Positions 1 through 7,041 of a stretch of DNA of 11,722 bases are shown one piece after another. The position numbers and the translations under genes were made by a program. The notes under the pieces were generated by a model that saw only the letters and a list, made by a program, of their open reading frames with translations, did not search any database and was not told where the DNA came from. Source of the DNA: Devosia sp. GTDB lineage: Bacteria; Pseudomonadota; Alphaproteobacteria; Rhizobiales; Devosiaceae. The DNA is taken from NCBI GenBank assembly GCA_016793415.1, contig JAEUMC010000433.1:1-11722 (forward strand), written 5' to 3'. Position 1 is the stretch's first letter; each line of letters begins with the position of its first letter.

Positions 1-84
1 CTGGTGCTGCTGATCGGGTTTGCGGCGGACCTGCTGCAGCGCTTCATCGATCCGCGGCTGCGCGGCCGGGCGCACGCGGCATGA
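1..84 (+). CDS. ABC transporter permease, DppB/OppB-like, C-terminal 27 residues only (partial)
   Basis: The window opens inside a reading frame that ends at TGA 82-84. The visible tail has a hydrophobic stretch (LVLLIGFAADLLQ) followed by FIDPRLRGR. This matches the usual end of DppB/OppB-type inner-membrane permeases, whose last helix runs into an N-x-x-x-D-x-x-Y/Q-x-x-x-DPR-like tail. The stop overlaps the ATG of the next permease gene (ATGA, 81-84), so the two are translationally coupled and probably form the permease heterodimer of one importer. Family assignment rests on this short tail plus context, because the rest lies outside the window. Confidence 0.75.
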   Translation: MVLLIGFAADLLQRFIDPRLRGRAHAA

Positions 85-926
85 GCGCCGTTGCAGCCAT
101 CGCTCGCCGGCCGCGCACCTCGCTGACCCTGTGGATCGGGCTGGCGCTGGTCGGCATCCATGTCGCGGTGGCGCTGCTGAGCCTCGTGTGGACGCCCTAC
201 GATCCGACCGGGATGACCGGCGGGCGGCTGGCGCCGCCATCGTGGGCGCATTGGGCCGGGACCGACCGGCTGGGGCGGGATTTCTTCACCCAGATCATGA
301 TCGGCTCGCGCATCGCGCTGATCGTCGGCACCAGCGCGGTAGCGGTCGGAGCGCTGATCGGGGTGACGCTCGGCATGCTGGCGGCGTTCGCGACGCGGCT
401 GCTCGACGATGCGCTGGCGGCGACGCTCGACATCCTCATCGCCTTCCCGACGCTGCTGATCGCCATGCTGGTGGTGGCGGCGAGCGATACGGCCAGCCTC
501 GGCACGGCGGTCCTGGCGCTCGGTATCGCGCTGTCGGCGATCGTGGCCCGACTGACCCGCATCCTCGCCAAGCGGGTGCTGCTGATGGACTACATCACGG
601 CCGCACGGACCTCGGGCACCTCCTGGCTCGGCATCGTGTTCCAGCATGTGCTGCCCAACATCTGGCCGACACTGTCGGTCAACTTCGCGCTGCAGTTCGG
701 GCTGGCGGTGATCGCCGAGGCGTCGCTCAGCTATCTCGGGCTGGGCGCTCCACCGCCCAACGCCTCGTGGGGCCGGCTGCTGCAGGAGGCACAGGGCACC
801 GTCTACACCGCGCCGATCGGGGCAATCGCGCCCGGCATTGCGCTGCTGTCGCTGGTGATCGGGGTGAACCTGCTCGCCGACGGGTTGCGCGATATCGCCG
901 ATCCGACCCGGAGGGTGTCGCGATGA
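81..926 (+). CDS. ABC transporter permease, DppC/OppC/NikC-like
   Basis: A 281-residue inner-membrane permease of an Opp/Dpp/Nik-type importer, which with its partner forms the channel for peptides, nickel or a similar small solute. An N-terminal helix spans about residues 15-35. The family signature WAGTDRLGRD (58-67) corresponds to the usual H-x-LGTD-x-x-GRD. Further hydrophobic segments lie near 74-105, 115-135, 140-160, 200-215 and 248-268. The cytoplasmic EAA loop that docks on the ATPases is at about 170-196 (YITAARTSG...LPN). The C-terminal EASLSYLGLG...NASWG (213-231) is also typical. Length is normal (E. coli NikC is about 277). ATGA overlaps at both ends place it in the middle of a coupled operon. 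The substrate cannot be deduced because the binding protein lies outside the window. Confidence 0.93.
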   Translation: MSAVAAIARRPRTSLTLWIGLALVGIHVAVALLSLVWTPYDPTGMTGGRLAPPSWAHWAGTDRLGRDFFTQIMIGSRIALIVGTSAVAVGALIGVTLGMLAAFATRLLDDALAATLDILIAFPTLLIAMLVVAASDTASLGTAVLALGIALSAIVARLTRILAKRVLLMDYITAARTSGTSWLGIVFQHVLPNIWPTLSVNFALQFGLAVIAEASLSYLGLGAPPPNASWGRLLQEAQGTVYTAPIGAIAPGIALLSLVIGVNLLADGLRDIADPTRRVSR

Positions 927-1729
927 GCTTGCTCACTATCGACGGGCTGAACCTCACCATCGACGGCAAACCGCTGGTTTCGAACCTGTCCTTGTCGATC
1001 GGGCCCGGCGAGCGGCTGGGGCTGATCGGCGAGAGCGGCTCGGGCAAGTCGCTGACGGCGATGGCGGCCACCGGGTTGTTGCCGCGCGCCATCCTGCCGA
1101 GTGGCTCAGTGACGCTTGGCGGGCAGCAGGTGATCGGGGCCCCGGACCGGGTCCTCGACGCCTTGCGCGCTACGGTCGCGGCCTTCGTGTTCCAGGAGCC
1201 GCTGACGGCGCTCGACCCGCTGCTGCGGGTCGGCCGGCAGGTGGCCGAACCGCTGCAGCGCCGGGCGCGACGCGATGGACGGGCGCTCGCGGGTGCCGCG
1301 CTCAACCGTGAGGTGCTCGCGTTGCTCGAGCAGGTGGCCCTGCCTCAGCCCGAGCGGATCGCGCGCTCCTATCCGCACGAGATTTCGGGCGGGCAGCGGC
1401 AGCGCGTCGCCATCGCCATGGCGCTGGCGTGCCGCCCGCAACTGCTCATCGCCGACGAGCCGACGACAGCGCTCGACGTGACCACCCAGGCAGAGATCCT
1501 GAAGCTGATCGACGGGCTGGTGCGGGAGCGCGGCATGGCGCTGCTGTTCATCAGCCACGACCTGCCGGTGGTGGCTGAGATCGTCGAGCGGGTCGTGGTG
1601 ATGAGGAAAGGCGTCGCCGTGGAGGCCGGTCCGGTGCGCGAGGTGTTTGGTGCCCCGCGGCACGATTACACCCGCTCGCTGGTGGCGGCGGCCAAGGCGT
1701 TCGACGCGGCGCTGGAGGGCACGCCATGA
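923..1729 (+). CDS. ABC transporter ATP-binding protein, OppD/DppD/NikD-like (short form)
   Basis: A 268-residue cytoplasmic ATPase of the same importer. Walker A GESGSGKS is at 36-43, the Q-loop at Q91 (VFQEP), the ABC signature SGGQRQ at 155-160, Walker B LLIADEP at 174-180, the D-loop at about 183-185, and the H-loop at H212 (ISHD). All catalytic residues are present. The protein ends soon after HDYTRSLVAA, where longer OppD/DppD proteins (about 320-330 residues) carry the oligopeptide C-terminal domain with its cysteine cluster, so this is a short NikD-sized form. The frame is open upstream to about position 20, but ATG 923 is the start: it overlaps the permease stop as ATGA and precedes the first ABC beta-strand (LLTIDGLNLTI). 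The stop overlaps the next ATPase start at 1726. Confidence 0.95.
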   Translation: MSLLTIDGLNLTIDGKPLVSNLSLSIGPGERLGLIGESGSGKSLTAMAATGLLPRAILPSGSVTLGGQQVIGAPDRVLDALRATVAAFVFQEPLTALDPLLRVGRQVAEPLQRRARRDGRALAGAALNREVLALLEQVALPQPERIARSYPHEISGGQRQRVAIAMALACRPQLLIADEPTTALDVTTQAEILKLIDGLVRERGMALLFISHDLPVVAEIVERVVVMRKGVAVEAGPVREVFGAPRHDYTRSLVAAAKAFDAALEGTP

Positions 1730-2472
1730 GCCTCATCAGCGTCGATAGAGTGAGCTTCGGCTACAGCCGCGACCGGCTGGTCCTCAATGAGGTCTCGGTG
1801 GAGATTCGCGCCGGCGCCAGCATCGGTCTGGTGGGGGAATCCGGGTCGGGCAAGACCACGCTGCTCCGGCTGCTGCTGGGCCTGACGCGACCAGATTCGG
1901 GGCAGATCCGCTTCGATGGAGCGGCGCTCGAGACGCGCAACGGCAGCTTCATGCGGGACTATCGCCGGCAGGTGCAGGCGGTGTTTCAGGATCCCTACTC
2001 CTCGCTCGATCCGCGCCAGAATGTCCTCGGCATCGTGTCGGAGCCGCTGCGCTCGCTGCGGATCGCCGGTGACCGGCGAGCGATGGTCGAAGCGGCGCTG
2101 GTCTCGGTCGGGCTGGAGCCAGGTATCCTTGGTCGGTATCCGCACGAATTCTCCGGCGGGCAGCGACAGCGCATCGCCATCGCGCGCGCTATTGTCGCGA
2201 GGCCCAGGCTGCTGCTGGCCGACGAGGCGGTGAGCGCACTCGACCTCTCGACCCGCATCCGGATCGTCGAGCTGCTGAAGCAACTGGCGGCCGACATGAC
2301 ACTGGTGTTCGTCTCGCACGATCTGGGGGTGGTCGCCGCGCTCTGCGACGAGATGGTGATCCTCGAGAAGGGCCGGATCGTCGAAGCCGGCGCCACTCGC
2401 AGAATCCTCGCCGACCCCCAACATCAGTACACCCGCAAGCTGCTGGGCAGCGTTCCCCGCATGCCCGCCTAG
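1726..2472 (+). CDS. ABC transporter ATP-binding protein, OppF/DppF/NikE-like (short form)
   Basis: A 248-residue second ATPase, which would pair with the preceding one to drive the importer. Walker A GESGSGKT is at 37-44, the Q-loop at Q88 (VFQDPYSSLDPR, the usual OppF wording), the signature SGGQRQ at 143-148, Walker B LLLADEA at 162-168 and the H-loop at H198 (VSHD). The catalytic glutamate is present; the residue after it is Ala instead of the common Pro, which is tolerated in the family. The C-terminus HQYTRKLLGSVP is the start of the OppF tail and the protein stops there, giving a compact form. The start ATG overlaps the previous stop (ATGA). This is the last component of the transporter proper. 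Confidence 0.95.
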   Translation: MSLISVDRVSFGYSRDRLVLNEVSVEIRAGASIGLVGESGSGKTTLLRLLLGLTRPDSGQIRFDGAALETRNGSFMRDYRRQVQAVFQDPYSSLDPRQNVLGIVSEPLRSLRIAGDRRAMVEAALVSVGLEPGILGRYPHEFSGGQRQRIAIARAIVARPRLLLADEAVSALDLSTRIRIVELLKQLAADMTLVFVSHDLGVVAALCDEMVILEKGRIVEAGATRRILADPQHQYTRKLLGSVPRMPA

Positions 2473-2506
2473 ACCTTTCGACTGGCCGACCCAAGGACGA
2501 CTCCAA

Positions 2507-3304
2507 ATGACCAACTCTGCCGACTATCTCGCCAAGCTCGACGCCTGGAGGACAAAGCGCCTCAGCAACCTCAAGGCGCCGAACGGCTGGCTCAACATCA
2601 TCGGCCGCTTCGTGCTCGACCCCGGCACGGCGAGCGTCGGCACCGCCGCAGACAACGACATCGTCATCTCGGCAGGCCCGGCGCATCTGGGGACGGTGAC
2701 GCAGGAGGCGGATGGGACCGTGACATTCAAGCCGACCGGCGGCGAGGCGATCCACATCCCCCCCAACAAGAAGCACCCACCCCGCTTCCAGCTGGGTGAT
2801 CTGCTGTGTGAGATCACCACGGTCAACGGCGACAACGCCCTGCGCATCCGCGACACTGCATCAACGGCGCCTGACGCGTTCCCGGGTATCGAGTATTTTC
2901 CGGCGCACGAGGATTGGCGGATCGTCGCCAGGTGGGTGCCGTTCGAGGCGCCGGTCGAGATGGATGTCGACACCACCGGCAATATCCGCACCGGCGTTGC
3001 GGTGACGCACAAGGCGGTGTTCACCCACGGGGGCCAGACCTACGAGCTGATCGCCACGCACGGCACACCGGAATCGCCGCAATTCGTCATCCGCGACCCG
3101 ACCTCGCGCGATTCGACCTACCCCGCGTCGCGCTTCCTCTTCGGCGAGGAGGTCACCGAGAACAGCATCGTGCTGGACTTCAACAAGGCGATCAATCCGC
3201 CCTGCGCCTTCACCGAATTCGCGGTCTGCCCGCTGCCGCCGCCGGAGAACGTGCTGCCGTTCCGCATCGAAGCAGGCGAGAAGCGGGTGCCCTACTCCGT
3301 GTGA
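2507..3304 (+). CDS. DUF1684 family protein
   Basis: A 265-residue protein of the DUF1684 family (function unknown). The recognisable blocks are an N-terminal WRTKRLSNLKAPNGWL (14-29), IEYFPAHEDWRIVARWVP (128-145), a central KAVFTHGGQTYELIA (169-183), DPTSRDSTYPASRFLF (197-212) and the family hallmark LDFNKAINPPCAFTEF (223-238) followed by CPLPPPEN and EAGEK. There is no signal peptide or membrane segment, so a cytoplasmic location is likely. AAGGA lies about 9 nt before ATG 2507, and the gene starts 34 nt after the second ATPase on the same strand. It is probably co-transcribed with the importer, which suggests but does not prove a role in processing or sensing the imported compound. The last codon lies 5 nt from the convergent Rrf2 gene. 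Confidence 0.9.
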   Translation: MTNSADYLAKLDAWRTKRLSNLKAPNGWLNIIGRFVLDPGTASVGTAADNDIVISAGPAHLGTVTQEADGTVTFKPTGGEAIHIPPNKKHPPRFQLGDLLCEITTVNGDNALRIRDTASTAPDAFPGIEYFPAHEDWRIVARWVPFEAPVEMDVDTTGNIRTGVAVTHKAVFTHGGQTYELIATHGTPESPQFVIRDPTSRDSTYPASRFLFGEEVTENSIVLDFNKAINPPCAFTEFAVCPLPPPENVLPFRIEAGEKRVPYSV

Positions 3305-3309
3305 GGCCG

Positions 3310-3756
3310 TTATGCCGTCTGCAGCTCGAGCGGCAGCACTTCGCCACTGGCGTCGCGCATTTCGGCCAGCGTGGTGCGATCCAGCACTTCGGCGATGGCG
3401 TTGCGGACATTGAGCATGGTGTGGCGCACCTGGCAGGTCGCCACATCGCAGTCGTCGCAGGCTTCGTAACGGGTGTGGCTGGCGCAGGGGATCGGCGCCA
3501 GCGGCCCGTCCAGCACGCGCACGATCGAGCCGACCTTGATTTCCTCGGGCGGCCGCGCCAGGCGGTAGCCGCCGCCCTTGCCCTTGCGGCTCTGCACGAT
3601 GCCGGCATTGCGCAGGTCGCCCAGGATGGCGTCGAGGAATTTCTTCGGGATGTTGTTGGTGGCCGCGATGTCAGCGACCAGCGCCAACTCGCCCGGCGGA
3701 AACTGCGCGAGGTGCACCAGTGCCTTGAGGCCGTATTTTCCCTTGGCAGTCAGCAT
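3310..3756 (-). CDS. Rrf2 family transcriptional regulator with four-cysteine motif
   Basis: A 148-residue DNA-binding regulator of the Rrf2 superfamily (IscR, NsrR, RirA, CymR). The N-terminal winged helix shows the family wording AKGKYGLKALVHLA (4-17), a recognition helix near NNIPKKFLDAILGDLRNAG (34-52) and the wing VQSRKGKGGGYRLARPP (54-70). The ligand region carries C91, C100, C103 and C108, followed by H111. IscR and NsrR use three cysteines in a C-x5-C-x5-C pattern, whereas here the spacing is C-x8-C-x2-C-x4-C. An Fe-S cofactor is therefore plausible but not certain. The long helix after the cysteines (about 112-130) is the dimerisation helix. The gene converges with the DUF1684 gene and is preceded by its own candidate promoter; a GGAAG lies about 12 nt before the ATG. 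Its targets are not identified. Confidence 0.92.
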   Translation of the reverse strand: MLTAKGKYGLKALVHLAQFPPGELALVADIAATNNIPKKFLDAILGDLRNAGIVQSRKGKGGGYRLARPPEEIKVGSIVRVLDGPLAPIPCASHTRYEACDDCDVATCQVRHTMLNVRNAIAEVLDRTTLAEMRDASGEVLPLELQTA

Positions 3757-3792
3757 GACCGAAATTCTTCCCGGGCGATATGTGGCGCCCGA

Positions 3793-3821
3793 GATATAAA
3801 TTCCAGCGATTAGCTATACAA
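3793..3821 (-). promoter_or_regulatory. Candidate promoter for the Rrf2 gene
   Basis: Read on the minus strand, a -35 TTGTAT (complement of 3816-3821) and a -10 TATATC (complement of 3793-3798) are separated by exactly 17 nt. The patch around it (3791-3820) is unusually AT-rich for this window, as expected for a promoter and for the operators of autoregulated Rrf2 genes. No clean dyad was found, so an operator is not called. Transcription would begin about 30 nt before the Rrf2 start codon. Confidence 0.45.
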
Positions 3822-3847
3822 GAGGAGCCTTGCGGTGTGTCGCGGGC

Positions 3848-5239
3848 TCACCCCACCTGCCTGCGACCGATGGGGAAGTAGGCCAGCCCGGCACTCTCGA
3901 CGACCGATGGCTCGTAGAGGTTCCGACCGTCGAAGATCGCCTTTCGCCCGAGGCTCCTGGCGAGCACCGCGAAATCCGGGTTCCTGAACGCCTTCCATTC
4001 GGTGACGATCACCAGTGCATCGGCGCCCGTCGCGGCTGCCGCGGCGGTATCGACGAACTCGACGCGTTCGATCCCGTCGTCGAGATCGAGCGCCAGGACG
4101 CGCCTGGCCTCGTCCATGGCCACGGGGTCGTGGGCCCGGATCGCGGCGCCGCGGCCGATGAGATCGGCGATCAGGACGCGGCTGGGTGCATCGCGCATGT
4201 CGTCGGTGTTGGGCTTGAACGACAGGCCCCATACCGCAAAGGTCATGCCGGTGAGGTCATCGCCGAAGCGGGCCCGGATCTTGGCGCCGAGCACGTCCTT
4301 CTGCGCCGTGTTCGCCGCTTCGACCGCCGCGAGGATGCGCAGCTCGCGCCCCTGCTCCGCCGCCGAGTGGCGCAGTGCGCTCACATCCTTGGGGAAGCAG
4401 CTGCCGCCATAGCCGGTACCGGCGTAAAGGAAGCTGTAGCCGATGCGCGGATCCGAGCCGATGCCGCGGCGGACCAGCTCGATGTCGGCGCCCAGATCCT
4501 CGGCGAGATTGGCCAACTCGTTCATGAACGAGATGCGCGTCGCCAGCATGGCGTTGGCGGCATATTTGGTCAGCTCGGCCGAACGGACATCCATCACCAT
4601 GGTGCGGTCGTGGTTGAGGGTGAACGGCGCGTAGAGCTGGCGCAGCAGTTCGAGGCCCCGCCGGCCGGCCGGTGTGCTGTCGGCGCCGATGATGATGCGG
4701 TCCGGGCGGTTGAAATCGGTGACCGCCGCGCCCTCCTTGAGGAATTCCGGGTTCGAGATGACGGTGAAGTCGGGCTGGCCGAGCCGGGCGCGCTCGGCCG
4801 GATCGGCGGCAAAACCGCGCTTCACCAGCTCGGCTGTGATGGTCGCTGCCACGCGATCACCGGTCCCGACCGGTACGGTCGACTTGTCGGCCACCACCTT
4901 GAAGCCTGTGAGGTGCTCACCGATGCTGCGCGCCACAGCGAGCACGTATTTGAGATCGGCCGATCCCGTCTCGTCTGGCGGCGTGCCCACCGCGATGAAC
5001 AGCGCTTCGCCATGCGCGACGGCAGCTGCGACATCCGTGGTGAAGGCAAGCCGTCCGGCAGCGCGGCTCGTGCCGATGATCGCCTCGAGCCCCGGCTCGT
5101 AGATCGGAACATGCCCGCTCTCCAGCAACGCCACCTTGGCGGCATCGATATCGACGCAGACAACGTGGTTGCCGGCATCGGCGAGGCAGGCGCCGGTAAC
5201 GAGGCCGACATAGCCCGAGCCGAATATCGTGATCTTCAT
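3848..5239 (-). CDS. ugd: UDP-glucose 6-dehydrogenase
   Basis: A 463-residue cytoplasmic enzyme that oxidises UDP-glucose twice with NAD+ to UDP-glucuronate, a precursor of acidic exopolysaccharide, capsule or LPS sugars. The Rossmann NAD motif GSGYVG is at 7-12, with D30 at the end of the second beta-strand. [12 protein letters not shown] (85-96), STVPVGTGD (120-128) and [10 protein letters not shown] (163-172) follow. The central dimerisation helix has K224 and N229 (LTKYAANA). The catalytic cysteine is C281 in [12 protein letters not shown] (274-285), and the UDP-binding domain has [16 protein letters not shown] (338-353). All key residues are present and the length is normal. GGAG lies 5 nt before the ATG. 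It follows manC on the same strand after an 84-nt gap, so the two nucleotide-sugar genes may be one transcript. Paralogous names (rkpK, exoY-linked ugd) cannot be distinguished. Confidence 0.96.
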   Translation of the reverse strand: MKITIFGSGYVGLVTGACLADAGNHVVCVDIDAAKVALLESGHVPIYEPGLEAIIGTSRAAGRLAFTTDVAAAVAHGEALFIAVGTPPDETGSADLKYVLAVARSIGEHLTGFKVVADKSTVPVGTGDRVAATITAELVKRGFAADPAERARLGQPDFTVISNPEFLKEGAAVTDFNRPDRIIIGADSTPAGRRGLELLRQLYAPFTLNHDRTMVMDVRSAELTKYAANAMLATRISFMNELANLAEDLGADIELVRRGIGSDPRIGYSFLYAGTGYGGSCFPKDVSALRHSAAEQGRELRILAAVEAANTAQKDVLGAKIRARFGDDLTGMTFAVWGLSFKPNTDDMRDAPSRVLIADLIGRGAAIRAHDPVAMDEARRVLALDLDDGIERVEFVDTAAAAATGADALVIVTEWKAFRNPDFAVLARSLGRKAIFDGRNLYEPSVVESAGLAYFPIGRRQVG

Positions 5240-5260
5240 GCCAACTCCGAAGAAGACTCC

Positions 5261-5280
5261 TGCCGCCTATATGAGCGGCA
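5261..5280 (-). other. Short inverted repeat in the ugd leader
   Basis: TGCCGC (5261-5266) and GCGGCA (5275-5280) are perfect 6-bp arms around the 8-nt AT-rich loop CTATATGA. It lies 21 nt upstream of the ugd start. On the minus strand the loop contains TCATATAG, which could serve as a weak -10 behind a TTGCCC, so the element may be a promoter, an operator or a leader hairpin. No T-run follows it, so it is not an intrinsic terminator. Confidence 0.3.
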
Positions 5281-5305
5281 ATGCCGATCCCGGGCAACTG
5301 GGAGC

Positions 5306-5325
5306 GACGGGGCCATTGTCCCGTC
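5306..5325 (-). other. Inverted repeat at the manC stop codon
   Basis: GACGGG (5306-5311) and CCCGTC (5320-5325) form a 6-bp GC-rich stem with an 8-nt loop. One arm overlaps the manC stop codon (TGA, complement of 5324-5326). In the minus-strand transcript the stem is followed by CGCTCCCAG, with no U-tract, so it would at most attenuate readthrough or stabilise the manC 3' end before ugd. Confidence 0.3.
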
Positions 5326-6760
5326 AGGCGCGGCCGAACTCGTCCTCGATGCGGACGATGTCGTCCTCGCCGAGATAGGAGCCGGTCTGCACCTCGATCA
5401 GTTCGAGCAGGATCTTGCCGGGATTGGCAAGACGGTGCACGCAGCCAAGCGGCAGGTAGATGGACTCGTTCTCGGTCAGCATCGTCACCTTGCCGTCGAC
5501 GGTCACTTCGGCAGTGCCGCTGACCACCACCCAGTGTTCCGCCCGGTGGTGGTGCTTCTGCAGGCTGAGCTTCTTGCCGGGCTTGACGAACAGGCGCTTG
5601 ACCTGGAAGCGGTCGCCATTGAGCACCGAGGAGTAACCGCCCCATGGACGGTAAGCAGTGCGGTGTATCTCCGTCAGCCCCTGCGTGGCCGGATCGGCGC
5701 GCAGCGCCTTGACCATCGGCCCGACCCGCTGCGCCTGCGACAGACGCCCCACATAGATGGCGTCTTCGGACGCGATGATCGCCACATCGTCCAGCCCCTC
5801 GACCGCGATGTGTGCCCGCTCGGAAACAACCAGCGAATTACGGGTGTTGGAGAGCGTGGCGTTGCCGTTGGTGACGACATTGCCGGCGGCGTCCTTGCCC
5901 GACACTTTCCACACCGCATCCCAGGCGCCCAGGTCCGACCATGGGAAGGTTACCGGCACCAGCGCCACCTGCCTGGATTTTTCGAAGATGGCGTAATCCA
6001 CCGAGATGTTGGGCGCCGTGCTGAAGCCGGCTTCATCGAGACGGATGAAATCGAGGTCGGTCTTGGCGGCGGCAACAGCGGAGGCCGCGGCGGCGAAGCT
6101 CTCGGGTGCCAGGGCCTCGACTTCTCCGAGAAAGCTGGTGACGCCGAGCATGAACGTGCCGGAATTCCAGTAGTAGCCCCCGGCGGCCAGCATGTTTTCC
6201 GCGGTGGCACGGTCGGGCTTTTCGACGAAGCGCGCCACAGCGTGCACGCCGCCGCCGAGCTCGCCGCCGGCCTCGATGTAGCCGTAGCCGGTTTCAGGTG
6301 CCGTGGGGGTGATGCCGAAGGTCACGAGGCGGCCGGCGCGAGCCGCAGCTGCCGCCGTGTCGACGCTCCACCAGTAGTTGTCGTCGGCTTCGACAGCGTG
6401 ATCGGAGGCCAGCACATGGATCACGGCCGCTTCGCCGAAGGCCCGCTGGACGTGAAGCGCCGCGGCGGCGATCGCGGCGGCGGTGTTGCGGGCCACCGGC
6501 TCAAGCAGCACGGCTGAGGTCGCAACCCCGGCCTCCTGCGCCTGCTCGGCCACGAGGAAGCGGTACTCGGCGTTGGTGACAATGACCGGCGGGTGGTAGC
6601 GCGAGGCATCGGCGACGCGCCGCAGCGTCTGCTGATACAGCGAGGTAGGGCCGGTCAACGGCAGGAACTGCTTGGGCCGCGCCGCACGCGACATCGGCCA
6701 GAGCCGGGTCCCCTGCCCGCCTGCGAGGATCACCGGTACGATCAAGGTGGCTTCAGTCAT
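5324..6760 (-). CDS. manC: Mannose-1-phosphate guanylyltransferase / mannose-6-phosphate isomerase (bifunctional)
   Basis: A 478-residue type II fusion enzyme making GDP-mannose from mannose-1-phosphate and GTP, with a C-terminal isomerase domain interconverting fructose-6-phosphate and mannose-6-phosphate. The pyrophosphorylase signature ILAGGQGTRLWPMSR is at 11-25 with K30 (RPKQF). LEPVARNTAAAIA (86-98) and the FVEKP sugar-phosphate motif (178-182) follow. The cupin-type isomerase motif KHHHRAEHWVVVSGTA (402-417) supplies the metal-binding histidines and glutamate. Length is that of the AlgA/ManC/XanB family. The open frame extends 55 codons further upstream (to 6925), but that extension is arginine-rich and lacks homologous character. 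ATG 6758-6760 gives MTEATLIVPVILAGG, directly before the nucleotide-binding motif, which is the family norm. The ribosome site there is weak (GAGG about 12 nt away). It would feed mannose, fucose or rhamnose donors to polysaccharide synthesis. Confidence 0.95.
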   Translation of the reverse strand: MTEATLIVPVILAGGQGTRLWPMSRAARPKQFLPLTGPTSLYQQTLRRVADASRYHPPVIVTNAEYRFLVAEQAQEAGVATSAVLLEPVARNTAAAIAAAALHVQRAFGEAAVIHVLASDHAVEADDNYWWSVDTAAAAARAGRLVTFGITPTAPETGYGYIEAGGELGGGVHAVARFVEKPDRATAENMLAAGGYYWNSGTFMLGVTSFLGEVEALAPESFAAAASAVAAAKTDLDFIRLDEAGFSTAPNISVDYAIFEKSRQVALVPVTFPWSDLGAWDAVWKVSGKDAAGNVVTNGNATLSNTRNSLVVSERAHIAVEGLDDVAIIASEDAIYVGRLSQAQRVGPMVKALRADPATQGLTEIHRTAYRPWGGYSSVLNGDRFQVKRLFVKPGKKLSLQKHHHRAEHWVVVSGTAEVTVDGKVTMLTENESIYLPLGCVHRLANPGKILLELIEVQTGSYLGEDDIVRIEDEFGRA

Positions 6761-6952
6761 CGATTGTGGGCCTCGGGCATGGAAGAAATGGGCGAAGTGG
6801 CTGGATTGCCTTGGCGCACGATGACGATGCCGCAGCCTTCCTAACGTTCCGTAGCGACGCGCTGACCAAACTTTGCACGAACGCGATAGCACCCGTCGCA
6901 GTTGCCAGAAAGAGGCCATCGACACCCACCCGAAGCGGGACGCGCCGAAACG

Positions 6953-6977
6953 CCGTGCTGCGGGAGGCCCCGCACGG
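6953..6977. other. GC-rich hairpin in the manC / secreted-protein intergenic region
   Basis: CCGTGC (6953-6958) pairs perfectly with GCACGG (6972-6977), and an inner GGG/CCC stem (6962-6964 with 6968-6970) closes a 3-nt loop. This is the strongest secondary structure in the 281-bp gap between the divergent manC and 7042 genes. It lies in the possible 5' leader of manC (minus), about 195 nt from its start. No T-run follows on either strand, so its role is open: leader structure, operator or nothing. Confidence 0.35.
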
Positions 6978-6986
6978 AAATTATCC

Positions 6987-7002
6987 TTACCAAGCGGTTA
7001 CC
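6987..7002. promoter_or_regulatory. TTACC direct repeat (CtrA-like spacing), candidate regulator site
   Basis: TTACC occurs at 6987-6991 and again at 6998-7002, exactly 11 bp apart, giving TTAC-N7-TTAC. The alphaproteobacterial cell-cycle regulator CtrA binds TTAA-N7-TTAA, so spacing fits and each half has one mismatch. The repeat lies 40-55 nt upstream of the 7042 start, where an activator or promoter would sit. The motif is short and could be chance. Confidence 0.25.
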
Positions 7003-7041
7003 GACCACCTCGAACGCAGTAGCTGCTAGGGATGCGCCAAG

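Noticed and set aside
20..922. Upstream extension of the first ATPase frame
   Set aside because: It overlaps the permease gene in another frame, and its Arg/Ala/Gly-rich sequence lacks motifs. ATG 923 gives the family N-terminus.
1666..2514. 282-codon minus frame over the second ATPase
   Set aside because: It is a shadow of the plus-strand ATPase, which has all the ABC motifs.
2914..3813. 299-codon plus frame across the DUF1684/Rrf2 junction
   Set aside because: It overlaps two well-supported genes in other frames and has low-complexity Arg/Ala/His-rich composition.
3830..6517. 895-codon open frame on the plus strand
   Set aside because: It is antisense to ugd and manC. These have intact catalytic motifs, whereas the long frame has shadow-like composition (Arg, Gly, Asp, His and Val rich) and no domain. 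Long antisense frames are common in high-GC DNA.
6761..6925. 55-codon N-terminal extension of manC
   Set aside because: The added residues are basic and unlike the family; the nucleotide-binding motif normally begins within about 15 residues of the start, as it does from ATG 6760.
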